Shown piece after piece: positions 45,050-54,046 of a stretch of 64,000 bases of DNA (positions are counted from its first letter, which is position 1; each line of letters begins with the position of its first letter). The notes beneath the pieces were generated by a model, which was not told where the DNA came from, made no database searches, and saw nothing but the letters and a program-made list of their open reading frames with translations. The translations under genes and the position numbers were made by a program. Origin of the DNA: Rhizobium grahamii (GTDB taxonomy: Bacteria > Pseudomonadota > Alphaproteobacteria > Rhizobiales > Rhizobiaceae); assembly GCF_009498215.1 (NCBI RefSeq), contig NZ_CP043499.1, forward strand, positions 186,001 through 250,000, read 5' to 3'.

Positions 45050-45955
45050 GTGGGACTGGACGGTTTCAAGCTGCGGCATATGAAGATGCTGGTAGCGCTC
45101 AGCGAACACGGAAAACTGGGCGTGGTTGCCGAAATGTTCGGCATTTCCCAGCCGGCTCTTTCGCGAACGTTGAACGAGCTCGAACAGATGTCGGGCCATC
45201 AGCTTTTCGAGCGTCACAATCGTGGACTGATCGCGACGAATCAGGGCGAGGTGATTGTCCGCCACGCGAAGATGCTTCTGGCCGAAGCACAGCGCGCGGA
45301 ATACGAAATGGTGGTCGCGGCGGCCGGGCAGGGCGGGAGCGTTGCGTTCGGGACGATCATGACGCCGGCGTCGGACTATGTGGCGCCGACCTTAAAGCGG
45401 CTGTTCGAGACGCACCCGACGATCGACGTCAGCATCACCGTCGGCAGCAGCGACGTCCTGCTCGAGGACGTTCTCAGCCGGAGGCTTGATTTCGCGGTTT
45501 GCCGCATTCCGAGCGGCATGAACCCGCTGTGGTTCGATCATATCCAACTCGGCAAGGAGACACTGCGCATCGTCGCGGCCAAGGACCATCCTCTGGCGGG
45601 AAAGGCCGTTCTGGACGAGGAGGATCTGCGCCAGCAGAGTTGGGTGCTGCAGCCGCACGGCTCATTTCTGCGTCAGGTCGTCGACGATTTCATCCGGCGC
45701 CACGGGATCATCCCAGCGAGCGTCGTGTCGACATCAGACGCTCTCCTCACAATGCTCCTGATGTTGCAGAGCGAGCGGCTCGGGATCCTCGCCGAGCCAG
45801 TCGCGAGGCTGATGGAAGATCACGGACTTTTGCGCACGCTTTCGGTGGCGGGAGATATCTCCGTCCCGGATTTTGGGCTCGTCAAGCTGAAGGACCGCGA
45901 ACTCTCTGCCTCGGCCGAGTTGCTCTACAAACTGTTCGAATCGACTGCTAGCTGA
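45050..45955 (+). CDS. LysR-family transcriptional regulator of the sugar-acid genes
   Basis: A 301-residue LysR protein: winged helix in the first 65 residues (HMKMLVALSEHGKLGVVAEM, FGISQPALSRTLNELEQM) and a two-lobe effector domain (VAFGTIMTPASDYVAPTLKR, DFAVCRIPSGMNPLWF). The GTG at 45050 with GAGAGG five bases upstream is chosen over an in-frame TTG at 45014. It is divergent from the IlvD/Edd gene and resembles the LysR regulators of sugar-acid uptake and use in Agrobacterium, so sugar sensing is inferred. Confidence 0.87.
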   Translation: MGLDGFKLRHMKMLVALSEHGKLGVVAEMFGISQPALSRTLNELEQMSGHQLFERHNRGLIATNQGEVIVRHAKMLLAEAQRAEYEMVVAAAGQGGSVAFGTIMTPASDYVAPTLKRLFETHPTIDVSITVGSSDVLLEDVLSRRLDFAVCRIPSGMNPLWFDHIQLGKETLRIVAAKDHPLAGKAVLDEEDLRQQSWVLQPHGSFLRQVVDDFIRRHGIIPASVVSTSDALLTMLLMLQSERLGILAEPVARLMEDHGLLRTLSVAGDISVPDFGLVKLKDRELSASAELLYKLFESTAS

Positions 45956-45961
45956 CTGCGA

Positions 45962-46876
45962 TCAGGCAATCGGCACCAGTTGCGCGACCATCCTGACATC
46001 TCGCCGGAAATCCGACGGTGACATGCCGGCGATATGCCGGAACGACTTGTTGAACGCGCTGATCGAGCCGAAGCCGCTGTCCATCGCCACCTGCAGCACG
46101 TTCGCTCCATCGTTCATGAGCATGGCCTGCGCACGCGAAAGCCTCAGCAGGTTGACATATTTGCTGAGCGTCATGCCCGTGGTCTTCTTGAACAGGTTCA
46201 TCGCATATTTGGGATGCAGGTCGGCGGCACGCGCGATATCGACCGAATCAATCTCGTGGAGAAAGTTTGCCGCCACGAAATCGCACATGCGAGCCACCGT
46301 CCGCGATGATTGAGCGTAGGACTGGTCGATGTCGTCGATTTCGTCCGGACCGCCAGCCGCTAGCATTGTGTAAGGCTCAAGCACGATGCGCTCGACCCGC
46401 AGCAGCATTTCTTCCACGGCATGCTGGGCCTTCGCGGGGTCTCCCGACTTGGCATAGCGCACCCATCGCTGAAAGTTCTCCTGATCGGCAGTGTCCGTCG
46501 CTGACGTGAAAAGGATATCGCCCTTCATCAGCCGGCTCGATACGCTGATCGGCAGGCGCATGCGGAAGAAATAAACCAGTGGCAGGTGCCCGCCGGCATA
46601 AATGGCGTCGTCGCTGCACTCGTCCATCTGATGCGGTTGACCGCCCCAGAACAGGCACATGTCGCCCGCTTTCATGTTCACCTCACGACCATTCATGAGG
46701 TAATGCACGCAGCCTTGCATGATGTAGTTGACTTCGACCTGCACATGCCAATGCGGCATGAGCATTACTGACGGATGATTGTGAAACATCTGTAGCGCCG
46801 TCGGCAGGCCCTCGATGCTGCTCGCCCCCGGCTGATAGACAGCCCGTCTTTCGATCTTACTTTCCGCCAAATCCAT
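45962..46876 (-). CDS. AraC-family regulator with cupin sensor (MelR-like)
   Basis: A 304-residue regulator: an N-terminal cupin (MPHWHVQVEVNYIMQGCVHY, GDMCLFWGGQPHQMDE, about 40-90) and two C-terminal helix-turn-helix units (IARAADLHPKYAMNLFKKTT, QVAMDSGFGSISAFNKSF). This layout is that of MelR-type activators of oligosaccharide operons. AAGGGA precedes the ATG. It is divergent from the system 3 ABC operon, which it probably activates in response to the transported sugar. Confidence 0.88.
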   Translation of the reverse strand: MDLAESKIERRAVYQPGASSIEGLPTALQMFHNHPSVMLMPHWHVQVEVNYIMQGCVHYLMNGREVNMKAGDMCLFWGGQPHQMDECSDDAIYAGGHLPLVYFFRMRLPISVSSRLMKGDILFTSATDTADQENFQRWVRYAKSGDPAKAQHAVEEMLLRVERIVLEPYTMLAAGGPDEIDDIDQSYAQSSRTVARMCDFVAANFLHEIDSVDIARAADLHPKYAMNLFKKTTGMTLSKYVNLLRLSRAQAMLMNDGANVLQVAMDSGFGSISAFNKSFRHIAGMSPSDFRRDVRMVAQLVPIA

Positions 46877-46941
46877 ATTCCCTTTTTAGGAGACAGCGGC
46901 TCCCTTCCAGATAGTCTAGCCACGTTCGCTAAGGGACGGCA

Positions 46942-46964
46942 ATTGAAAAGGGAGGATTTTCAAT
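46942..46964 (+). promoter_or_regulatory. Stem-loop enclosing the ribosome site of the system 3 binding protein
   Basis: ATTGAAAA (46942-46949) pairs with TTTTCAAT (46957-46964); the seven-base loop is GGGAGGA, the ribosome site itself, and the 3' arm includes the first two bases of the start codon. An A/T-only eight-bp stem would be marginally stable, so it could tune translation; it may equally be a DNA operator. Confidence 0.4.
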
Positions 46965-48240
46965 GCGCTTCAAACTTATAAGCACGACCGCAATCGTTGC
47001 GCTGCTCGCTTCAGGCTCTGCATTCGCGCAGGATTCGGGCAATCTTACGATCTGGAGCTGGAACATCGCCGCGTCGGCGCTGAAATCGACGCTCGAAGGT
47101 TTCAACAAGCAGCATCCGGATATCAAGGTCACCGTCGAAGACCTCGGAAACCAGCAGGTTTTCGACAAGATGCTGGCAGCTTGCGCGGCTGGTGGCGAGG
47201 GTCTGCCGGATATCGTCACCGTCGAGAATTTCGAAGCTGAGATCTTCTGGAGCCGCTTCCCGGATTGCTTCGCCAACCTGAAGGACCTCGGATACAACGC
47301 CGACATCCAGGCAAAATTCCCGGAGTTCAAGCGCACCGAACTTGAGGTCGGTGACGTTGCATATGCAATGCCGTGGGATTCCGGCCCGGTTGCCGTATTC
47401 TATCGTCGTGATTTCTACGAGAAGGCCGGTGTTGACCCGTCGACGATCAAGACGTGGGATGACTTCATCGCCGCCGGCAAGAAGATCTCCGCTGCCAATC
47501 CCGGTGTCGTCATGGCGCAGGCCGACTTCAACGGCGACAGCGAATGGTTCCGCATGATCTCCAACGAACAGGGATGTGGATATTTCTCGACGGACGGCCA
47601 GTCGATCACCATCAATCAGCCGGCCTGCGTCGCGACGCTTGAGAAAGTCAAGGAGATGAAGGATGCCGGCACGCTGACGGCCGCCATCTGGGACGAAAAG
47701 ATCCAGGCAAATACCGCAGGCAAGGTTGCCAGCCAGATGTATGGCGGCTGGTATGAAGGCACCATCCGTTCCGGATCGCCTGATCTTAGCGGCAAGTGGG
47801 GCGTCTATATGATGCCGAGCCTGACGGCAGACGGCCCGCATGCAGCAAACCTCGGCGGTTCGTCGCTTGCGATTGCAGCCAACTCTCAGAACAAGGAAGC
47901 CGCCTGGACCTACGTCAACTATGCGCTTGGCACCAACGAAGGCCAGGTGGCGATGCTGAAGTCGTTCGGTCTCGTACCTTCGCTTCTCTCGGCAGTCCAG
48001 GATCCGTTCGTCAACGAGGCGCAGCCCTATTGGGGCGGCCAGAAGGTATGGGCTGACATTCTGTCCACCCTGCCGAAGATCGTTCCGAGCCGCGGCACTG
48101 CGTTCCAGACGGACGCCGACTCCATCTACAAGGCCACGCAGACGAAGTACTTCGCTGGCGGCTATCCGGATGCGAAGGCGGCCCTCGACGACGCCGCGAA
48201 CCAGATCGCGACCGCAACAGGTCTTCCCCTTGCGAAATGA
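46963..48240 (+). CDS. CUT1 ABC transporter, periplasmic sugar-binding protein (system 3)
   Basis: A 425-residue family 1 solute-binding protein. Signal peptide MRFKLISTTAIVALLASGSAFA (about 22 residues, shown in part). Mature marks: LTIWSWNIAASALKSTLEGF, VGDVAYAMPWDSGPVAVFYR, KTWDDFIAAGKKIS and NLGGSSLAIAANSQNKEAAW. It begins the operon that ends with the Gfo/AKR fusion, and is divergent from the MelR-like regulator. Ligand unknown; an alpha- or beta-galactoside would fit the regulator type. Confidence 0.92.
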   Translation: MRFKLISTTAIVALLASGSAFAQDSGNLTIWSWNIAASALKSTLEGFNKQHPDIKVTVEDLGNQQVFDKMLAACAAGGEGLPDIVTVENFEAEIFWSRFPDCFANLKDLGYNADIQAKFPEFKRTELEVGDVAYAMPWDSGPVAVFYRRDFYEKAGVDPSTIKTWDDFIAAGKKISAANPGVVMAQADFNGDSEWFRMISNEQGCGYFSTDGQSITINQPACVATLEKVKEMKDAGTLTAAIWDEKIQANTAGKVASQMYGGWYEGTIRSGSPDLSGKWGVYMMPSLTADGPHAANLGGSSLAIAANSQNKEAAWTYVNYALGTNEGQVAMLKSFGLVPSLLSAVQDPFVNEAQPYWGGQKVWADILSTLPKIVPSRGTAFQTDADSIYKATQTKYFAGGYPDAKAALDDAANQIATATGLPLAK

Positions 48241-48248
48241 GTGACGAT

Positions 48249-48271
48249 GCCGGGCGCTGATGGCGCCCGGC
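48249..48271 (+). terminator. Hairpin after the binding-protein gene (system 3)
   Basis: GCCGGGCGC (48249-48257) pairs with GCGCCCGGC (48263-48271) over a five-base loop, eight bases after the stop and 46 before the permease start. No T-run; a stabilising or partially terminating element. Confidence 0.55.
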
Positions 48272-48316
48272 CTCCATCCCGAAGGGGTGGCTCTTTTCGT
48301 CTGTGAGGAGAATGGA

Positions 48317-49177
48317 ATGCCGATCCGTACCAGGAACGCCTACACGTTTCTTGCGCCCTATCTTTTGGTTTTTGCTGCCTTTTGGGTATGGCCAATCATC
48401 AGCTCGTTTTTGATCTCGTTTCAAAACACGCGCATCAATCCCTGGAAATACAGCCTGTCGATCAACTGGGGGCGCTTGTTCAGCGACCCGGCCTTCTACA
48501 ATGCGCTCTACAACACACTGATCATTCTCGTCATTCAGGTGCCGGTGATGATCGCGATCGCCACCGTCATGGCGGTGCTGCTGAATTCGCCGCTGCTGAA
48601 GGCGCGGTCGCTGTTTCGCTTCGCATTCTTCGCCCCGGTCGTGGTTGGCGAGGTTGCCTATGCAGCCGTCTTCCGCCTGATGTTCAGCTACGATTTCGGG
48701 ATCATCAACAAGCTGATCGCCGCCGTCGGTCTCACGCCTGTCTCGTGGTTCGACAACGCTCATGCGGCGATGGCGCTGGTGATTATCGCGGTGACATGGC
48801 GTTGGGCCGGATATAACGCAATCATCATCCTCGCCGGGCTGCAATCCATCCCAGAGGACGTCTACGAGGCCGCGACGCTCGACCGCGTCAGCAAGGTGCA
48901 GCAGTTTTTCCATATCACGCTGCCGCTTCTGAAGCCGATCATCCTCTTCTGCGTCATTCTTTCCGTCATCGGCACCATGCAGCTCTTCACCGAGCCATTC
49001 CTGATCACCAATCGCGGTGGACCGGGCGGTGGAACCGAGACCCTGGGGTTGTTGCTCTATCGTCAGGGCTTCCTGTCGTTGAACTTCGGCTATGCCTCTG
49101 CGGTGGCCTACACCATGGCTGCGCTAGCGGTCGCCATCTCGCTGCTCAACCTCTGGATCGGGAGGGACCCCAAATGA
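48317..49177 (+). CDS. CUT1 ABC transporter permease, MalF/LacF type (system 3)
   Basis: A 286-residue permease with six predicted membrane segments starting TFLAPYLLVFAAFWVWPII, and the EAA-type loop YEAATLDRVSKVQQFFHITLP. GAGGAG lies six bases before the ATG at 48317; the longer reading to 48260 covers the hairpin region and is rejected. It overlaps the next permease by four bases (ATGA). Confidence 0.9.
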   Translation: MPIRTRNAYTFLAPYLLVFAAFWVWPIISSFLISFQNTRINPWKYSLSINWGRLFSDPAFYNALYNTLIILVIQVPVMIAIATVMAVLLNSPLLKARSLFRFAFFAPVVVGEVAYAAVFRLMFSYDFGIINKLIAAVGLTPVSWFDNAHAAMALVIIAVTWRWAGYNAIIILAGLQSIPEDVYEAATLDRVSKVQQFFHITLPLLKPIILFCVILSVIGTMQLFTEPFLITNRGGPGGGTETLGLLLYRQGFLSLNFGYASAVAYTMAALAVAISLLNLWIGRDPK

Positions 49178-50010
49178 CATCCAAGTCTCAATCTCTCCTC
49201 TGGCGTAAGATCGCCCTGCACCTCGCCCTGACGCCTCTCGCGATCATCTGGCTGTTCCCGTTGTGGATGATGATGGTCTTCTCGACCATGCCGGACTTCG
49301 GCATTTTCAGTCCCGAGATCATCCTCTGGCCGTCAACGAACTTCCTGGCGAATTTTGCCAACTTGCAGGCCGATACCGATTTCATCGGCGCCATGATCAC
49401 GTCTGTCTGTGTGGCGACGATTTACACCGTTCTTTCAGTGCTCCTGACGTCGATGGCGGGCTGGGCATTGGCGCGCTACCGGTTCTTCGGTCGCTCCATC
49501 ATTATTGCGATTATCCTCGGCACCATCACTTTGCCGTTCGCGGTTGTTGTGATCCCGCAGTTCATCATGGTGGCGCGCGAGTTCAGGCTGGCCAACACCT
49601 GGGTAGCCCTGATCGTGCCGCCGCTGTTCAATTCGCTTGGCGTTCTCTTCATGCGGCAGGCGTTCTCGATGATGCCGGGCGAGCTTTTCGATGCGGCTCG
49701 CGTCGAGGGTGTCAAGGAATGGCAGATCTTCCTTCGCGTGGCCTTGCCACTGGCACGCCCGACGATGGCAGCGCTCGCGATCATCCTCTTCCTGCAGTCC
49801 TGGAACAACTACCTCTGGCCACTGCTGATCAGCTCCAAGCCCGGAACCATGACGGCGCCGGTGGCGCTCGGAACCCTGATCGGCCTGACGAAGGTCTCCT
49901 GGGGCGGGATCATGGCGGGCGCGATGCTGCTGACAGCTCCGATCCTCGTGGTTTTCGTGTTCCTGCAACGCCATTTCATTGCCGGCATTTCAGCTGGCGC
50001 TGTCAAGTAA
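49174..50010 (+). CDS. CUT1 ABC transporter permease, MalG/LacG type (system 3)
   Basis: A 278-residue permease with six predicted segments and the EAA loop FDAARVEGVKEWQIFLRVALP, ending AGISAGAVK. The ATG overlaps the upstream stop (ATGA at 49174-49177). The ATPase gene follows 16 bases later. Confidence 0.9.
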   Translation: MTSKSQSLLWRKIALHLALTPLAIIWLFPLWMMMVFSTMPDFGIFSPEIILWPSTNFLANFANLQADTDFIGAMITSVCVATIYTVLSVLLTSMAGWALARYRFFGRSIIIAIILGTITLPFAVVVIPQFIMVAREFRLANTWVALIVPPLFNSLGVLFMRQAFSMMPGELFDAARVEGVKEWQIFLRVALPLARPTMAALAIILFLQSWNNYLWPLLISSKPGTMTAPVALGTLIGLTKVSWGGIMAGAMLLTAPILVVFVFLQRHFIAGISAGAVK

Positions 50011-50026
50011 TCGGGGAAACGCCCAA

Positions 50027-51112
50027 ATGTCCGAACTAACGCTCAAGAACGTAGTGAAGCGCTTCGGCGCGCTTGAGATCATTCACGGCGCCAACCTGGA
50101 AGTTAAGGACGGCGAGTTTGTTGTCTTCGTCGGCCCTTCCGGCTGCGGCAAGTCCACGCTGCTTCGCATGATCGCGGGGCTCGAGGATATCTCCGATGGC
50201 GAGATCAACATCGGCGGCAAGATCGTCAACGACGTCGAGCCGGCGGATCGCGGAATCGCGATGGTGTTCCAGTCCTACGCTCTCTATCCGCATATGACCG
50301 TCGAGGAAAACCTGAGCTTCGGATTGCGCATGAACGGCAATCCGAAGGAAGACACAAACAAGCGCGTCAAGCATGCCGCCAACATCCTGCGCATCAACGA
50401 ACTCATGCATCGCCGGCCGAAGCAGTTATCGGGCGGCCAGCGCCAGCGCGTTGCGATCGGTCGCGCCATCGTGCGTGAACCGCAGGTGTTCCTGTTCGAT
50501 GAACCTTTGTCGAACCTCGATGCAGAACTGCGCGTGCAGATGCGCGTGGAAATCTCGCGACTGCACAAGCAGCTCGGGACCACGATGATCTATGTGACCC
50601 ATGATCAGACCGAGGCGATGACGCTCGCCGACAAGATCGTGGTGCTGCGCGCCGGGAACGTCGAGCAGATCGGCGCTCCCCTCGATCTCTACGACGACCC
50701 AGCCAATCAGTTCGTCGCGGGCTTCGTCGGATCACCGAAGATGAACTTCCTTCAGGCCGAGGTGGCCGAAGTCACGGGGGACGGCGTGACTGTCACGCTG
50801 CCGAGCGATCGAGGCGTCCGCCTGCGGCTGTCGCTAAAAGACGGCGTGGAGGTCGGTATGCCGGTTACACTCGGCATTCGTCCGGAGCATTTCGTCGATG
50901 CGGGGCAGGGGGACGCCGACCTTACCGTCGGCATCGATGTCGCGGAGCACCTAGGCAATACGAGCTATGTGTACGCAAGTGCCGGTAGCGGCGAGCAGCT
51001 GATCATCGAGCGGCCGGAGTCCCGGACCGCTGGCACGCGCGACAGCCTGACGGTGGGCCTGTCCGCCAAGCGCATTTTCCTTTTTGACAACGCAGGCAAG
51101 CGTTTGCGTTGA
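50027..51112 (+). CDS. CUT1 ABC transporter ATPase, UgpC/MsmK-like (system 3)
   Basis: A 361-residue sugar-importer ATPase with Walker A GPSGCGKST, Q-loop VFQSYALYPHM, signature LSGGQRQRVAIGRA, Walker B VFLFDEPLSNLDAE and VTHDQTEAM, then the regulatory OB domain (GIRPEHFVDAG). GGGGAA precedes the ATG at 50027; the longer reading to 49979 overlaps the permease. It is distinct from the system 2 ATPase but of the same class, and could also serve the ATPase-less importer. Confidence 0.93.
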   Translation: MSELTLKNVVKRFGALEIIHGANLEVKDGEFVVFVGPSGCGKSTLLRMIAGLEDISDGEINIGGKIVNDVEPADRGIAMVFQSYALYPHMTVEENLSFGLRMNGNPKEDTNKRVKHAANILRINELMHRRPKQLSGGQRQRVAIGRAIVREPQVFLFDEPLSNLDAELRVQMRVEISRLHKQLGTTMIYVTHDQTEAMTLADKIVVLRAGNVEQIGAPLDLYDDPANQFVAGFVGSPKMNFLQAEVAEVTGDGVTVTLPSDRGVRLRLSLKDGVEVGMPVTLGIRPEHFVDAGQGDADLTVGIDVAEHLGNTSYVYASAGSGEQLIIERPESRTAGTRDSLTVGLSAKRIFLFDNAGKRLR

Positions 51113-51151
51113 CGCAACTTCCCAAGACAAATGAATGAAAGAGGAATTCTG

Positions 51152-53155
51152 ATGACTACAGATCAACCTATCCGCTGGGGTATCATCGGCCCAGGCACGA
51201 TTGCGCGCACATTCGCCGACGGTGTGGCCCACTCGCGCAGCGGCAAGCTCGTGGCGATCGCGACACGCAACCCTTCCAAGCCTGGACTGGCGGAGGCGTT
51301 CCCGGGCGCCCGGATCGTCGACGGCTACGAAGCCTTGTTGCGCGACAGCGAGGTCGATGCCGTCTATATCTCGACGCCGCATACCGGCCACGCCGAATGG
51401 GCAATCAAGGCAATCCGATCAGGCAAGCATGTCCTCGTTGAAAAGCCGATCGCGCTCTCCTCCTACGACGCCGATGCGATCTACAACGAGGCGAAAAAGG
51501 CTGGCGTCTTTGCCGGCGAAGCCTTCATGTATCGCGTCCATCCGCAGACGGCGAAGATCATTGAGTTGATCAAGAGCGGAATCATCGGAACGGTGCGTAT
51601 CATCCGCACAAGCTTCGGCTTCAACATGGGGTCGTTCAAGGCGGAGCATCGCCTGTTCTCGAACGATACCGCCGGCGGCGGCATCCTCGATGTCGGCGGC
51701 TATCCGGTTTCGATGGCGCGGCTGATCGCTGGCGCCACGGAAGGCAAGCCATTCCTCGAGCCGGAGAAGGTTTCCGGCGTTGGTCATCTCGGCCAGTCCG
51801 GTGTCGATGAATGGGCGTCTGCCGTGCTGCAGTTCCCCAACGGCATCATCGCCGAAGTCTCGTGCTCGATCATGGCCAACCAGGACAACACGCTGCGCGT
51901 GATCGGGTCCGAGGGGCGCCTGGAGGTCAAGGATTTCTGGTTTGCCTCCGGCCACAAGGGCGGAATCGGCCATATCGAAATCTTCAAGGGCAACGAGCAG
52001 CAGACCATCGACGTCAAGGAAGACCGCTGGCTGTATTCGTTCGAGGTCGATGCAGCCGGTGACGCGATCCGCGCCGGCGAGCATGAGTTCCGCTCGCCCG
52101 GCATGAGCTGGTCGGATTCGGTTGGAAACCTTCGTGTTCTTGATCAGTGGCGCGCCTCGATCGGTCTCGAATACGGGGTCGAAAAGGCCGAACGGCGCAC
52201 CTCGAACCTCGCAGGCGGTACCGTCAAGCGCGGCAACAGCATTCCGCAGCGCCAGATTCCAGGCATTTCGAAGCCGGCATCGGTCGTTACCCTCGGTTTC
52301 GAATTCTTCCCGAACTTCGCGTCAGCATCGCTCACCCTCGACGCCTTTTACGAGGCCGGCGGCAATGTCTTCGATACGGCGTTCGTCTATGGTGGCGGCA
52401 AGACCGAAAAGATCTTTGGCGATTGGCACACCAGCAGAAACGTGCCGCGCGAAGAGATTGTGTTGATCGGTAAGGGCGCGCATTCCCCTCTTTGCTACCC
52501 TGATGTCATCGCCAAGCAGCTCGATCAGTCGCTTGAGCGGTTGAAGACTGACTATGTCGACATCTACTTCATGCACCGCGACAATACCGACGTTCCGGTC
52601 GGCGAATTCGTCGACGCAATGGATGACGAGGTCAAGCGTGGCCGCATTCGCGGCATCTTCGGTGGATCGAACTGGACGCGTGAACGCATGGACGAGGCCG
52701 CGGCCTATGCCGCAAAGAACGGCAAGACGGCACTTGCCGCACTCTCCAACAACTTCTCGCTTGCGGAAATGCTTGATCCGATCTGGGCGGGATGCGTGAC
52801 ATCCTCGACCGACGAGTGGAAGCACTGGCTGAACGAGCGCCAGGTCCCGAACTTTGCATGGTCGAGCCAGGGTCGCGGCTTCTTTACCGACCGCGCCGGC
52901 CGCGACAAGCGGGACGACGAGGAGATCGTGCGTTGCTGGTATTCCGATCGGAATTTCGAACGCCGCGACCGCGCGATCGAGCTTGCGAACAAGCTGGGAC
53001 GCAGCCCGATCCACGTGGCACTCGCCTACGTGATCGCCCAGCCGTTCCCGGTTATCCCGCTGATCGGGCCCCGCACGATCGCGGAACTGGAGGACAGCCT
53101 GTCGGCACTCGACATCAAGCTCACGCCAGAGCAAGTGAAGTGGTTGGAAGCGTAG
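51152..53155 (+). CDS. Fusion of a Gfo/Idh/MocA dehydrogenase and an aldo/keto reductase
   Basis: A 667-residue two-domain enzyme. Residues 1 to about 340 form a Gfo/Idh/MocA dehydrogenase: GIIGPGTIA (10-18), EKPI (97-100), GGGILDVGGYPVSMA. Residues about 370-667 form a complete aldo/keto reductase, with the catalytic tetrad Asp408, Tyr413 (FDTAFVYGGG), Lys441 (LIGKGAH) and His475 (YFMHRDN) all present. Both halves use NAD(P)(H), so the protein could oxidise one position and reduce another of the same sugar, or epimerise through a keto intermediate. AGAGGA precedes the ATG at 51152. It is the last gene of the system 3 operon. Confidence 0.88.
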   Translation: MTTDQPIRWGIIGPGTIARTFADGVAHSRSGKLVAIATRNPSKPGLAEAFPGARIVDGYEALLRDSEVDAVYISTPHTGHAEWAIKAIRSGKHVLVEKPIALSSYDADAIYNEAKKAGVFAGEAFMYRVHPQTAKIIELIKSGIIGTVRIIRTSFGFNMGSFKAEHRLFSNDTAGGGILDVGGYPVSMARLIAGATEGKPFLEPEKVSGVGHLGQSGVDEWASAVLQFPNGIIAEVSCSIMANQDNTLRVIGSEGRLEVKDFWFASGHKGGIGHIEIFKGNEQQTIDVKEDRWLYSFEVDAAGDAIRAGEHEFRSPGMSWSDSVGNLRVLDQWRASIGLEYGVEKAERRTSNLAGGTVKRGNSIPQRQIPGISKPASVVTLGFEFFPNFASASLTLDAFYEAGGNVFDTAFVYGGGKTEKIFGDWHTSRNVPREEIVLIGKGAHSPLCYPDVIAKQLDQSLERLKTDYVDIYFMHRDNTDVPVGEFVDAMDDEVKRGRIRGIFGGSNWTRERMDEAAAYAAKNGKTALAALSNNFSLAEMLDPIWAGCVTSSTDEWKHWLNERQVPNFAWSSQGRGFFTDRAGRDKRDDEEIVRCWYSDRNFERRDRAIELANKLGRSPIHVALAYVIAQPFPVIPLIGPRTIAELEDSLSALDIKLTPEQVKWLEA

Positions 53156-53176
53156 GATCGCCTTGATCTTGAGATG

Positions 53177-53212
53177 AAAGCAGGCGGCACTGATACCGCC
53201 TGCTTTGTTTTA
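53177..53212 (+). terminator. Intrinsic terminator of the system 3 operon
   Basis: A perfect 11-bp stem, AAAGCAGGCGG (53177-53187) with CCGCCTGCTTT (53196-53206), followed by GTTTTA. It starts 21 bases after the fusion-enzyme stop and is the clearest intrinsic terminator of the window. Confidence 0.9.
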
Positions 53213-53332
53213 TCTAGCGATTTCAGCTCGATACCCTTTCGCACTGGCACAAGTCTCCGGCCGGGATTATAATGGCACTCCGTAGACCGCCTCGAAGGCG
53301 GCCCTCTATCTGGTTTGCGATGAGGGGGAAGC

Positions 53333-53674
53333 ATGCATTGGCTAGCTCTTGCGGCAGCGCCGGCGGCGCTTGTTGCGTCTATGGTTTCGGCACAAGAACC
53401 GGTCATCGGCACCTGGAAGACGCAGGTCGGCACCACGGCCGTAATCGACCGGTGTGTCGAAGGCTACTGCATCACCATGAAGACCGGCGATCATGCCGGC
53501 CAACGCATCGGCTCGTTCCAGGGGCGCAACGGCAGCTTCGTCGGCACTATCGTCGAGCCCGAAAGCAAGAAGACCTTTGACGGTGTCCTCACTGTTGCGG
53601 GTGATACGGTTCGGATGCGGGGATGCACGATGAAGATCGTGTGCCGCTCCCTGATCTGGAAGAGGCTGCAATGA
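53333..53674 (+). CDS. DUF2147-family secreted protein
   Basis: A 113-residue protein with a signal peptide (MHWLALAAAPAALVASMVSA). The mature part follows the DUF2147 pattern: VIGTWKTQ near its start, a Cys pair around IDRCVEGYCITM, and the C-terminal VRGC-like MRGCTMKIVCRSLIWKRL with a second Cys pair. Four Cys suggest two disulfides in the periplasm. GAGGGGG precedes the ATG. Function of the family is unknown. Confidence 0.8.
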   Translation: MHWLALAAAPAALVASMVSAQEPVIGTWKTQVGTTAVIDRCVEGYCITMKTGDHAGQRIGSFQGRNGSFVGTIVEPESKKTFDGVLTVAGDTVRMRGCTMKIVCRSLIWKRLQ

Positions 53675-53692
53675 CGGTGTGTCGAGCAGCAG

Positions 53693-54046
53693 CTAGCTGT
53701 TGTGTTTCAGGCCGTCGATCACGCCGCGATATTCGCGCGCGAGCGAAATTGCCGCTTTTGCAACCACGGGATTGACGGTTTTTCGATCAATCGCCGCCGA
53801 GCAAACTTCGAACACACCGCGCAGCTCGCGTTCGATCGAACTCAGCTCGGGGTATCGCTCAACCAGCATTCTTGGCAGGTATTTAGCTTTGAAATTCATT
53901 GGCTTGGATGCCTCTGGCGCATCAGCCTCGATAAACGTTACCTCACGGATGGCAGCTTCCAGCTGCACGGCGGCACTCGCAATATCAGTCATCAAAGCCG
54001 TCATTTTCCCACCTGGCAAAATAAACATCTCAAAAATCTCATGCAT
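53693..54046 (-). CDS. Conserved-looking hypothetical helical protein
   Basis: A helical protein of about 117 residues (from ATG 54046) or 103 residues (from ATG 54004, which has GGTGG close by). Visible segments: DIASAAVQLEAAIREVTFIE, LPRMLVERYPELSSIERELR, AAISLAREYRGVIDGL. No domain, signal peptide or membrane segment is recognised. A reading out to 54184 adds an arginine-rich, low-quality leader and is rejected. The frame shows normal codon use for this genome, which supports it as a gene. The 160 bases to the next gene hold nothing recognisable. Confidence 0.55.
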   Translation of the reverse strand: MHEIFEMFILPGGKMTALMTDIASAAVQLEAAIREVTFIEADAPEASKPMNFKAKYLPRMLVERYPELSSIERELRGVFEVCSAAIDRKTVNPVVAKAAISLAREYRGVIDGLKHNS

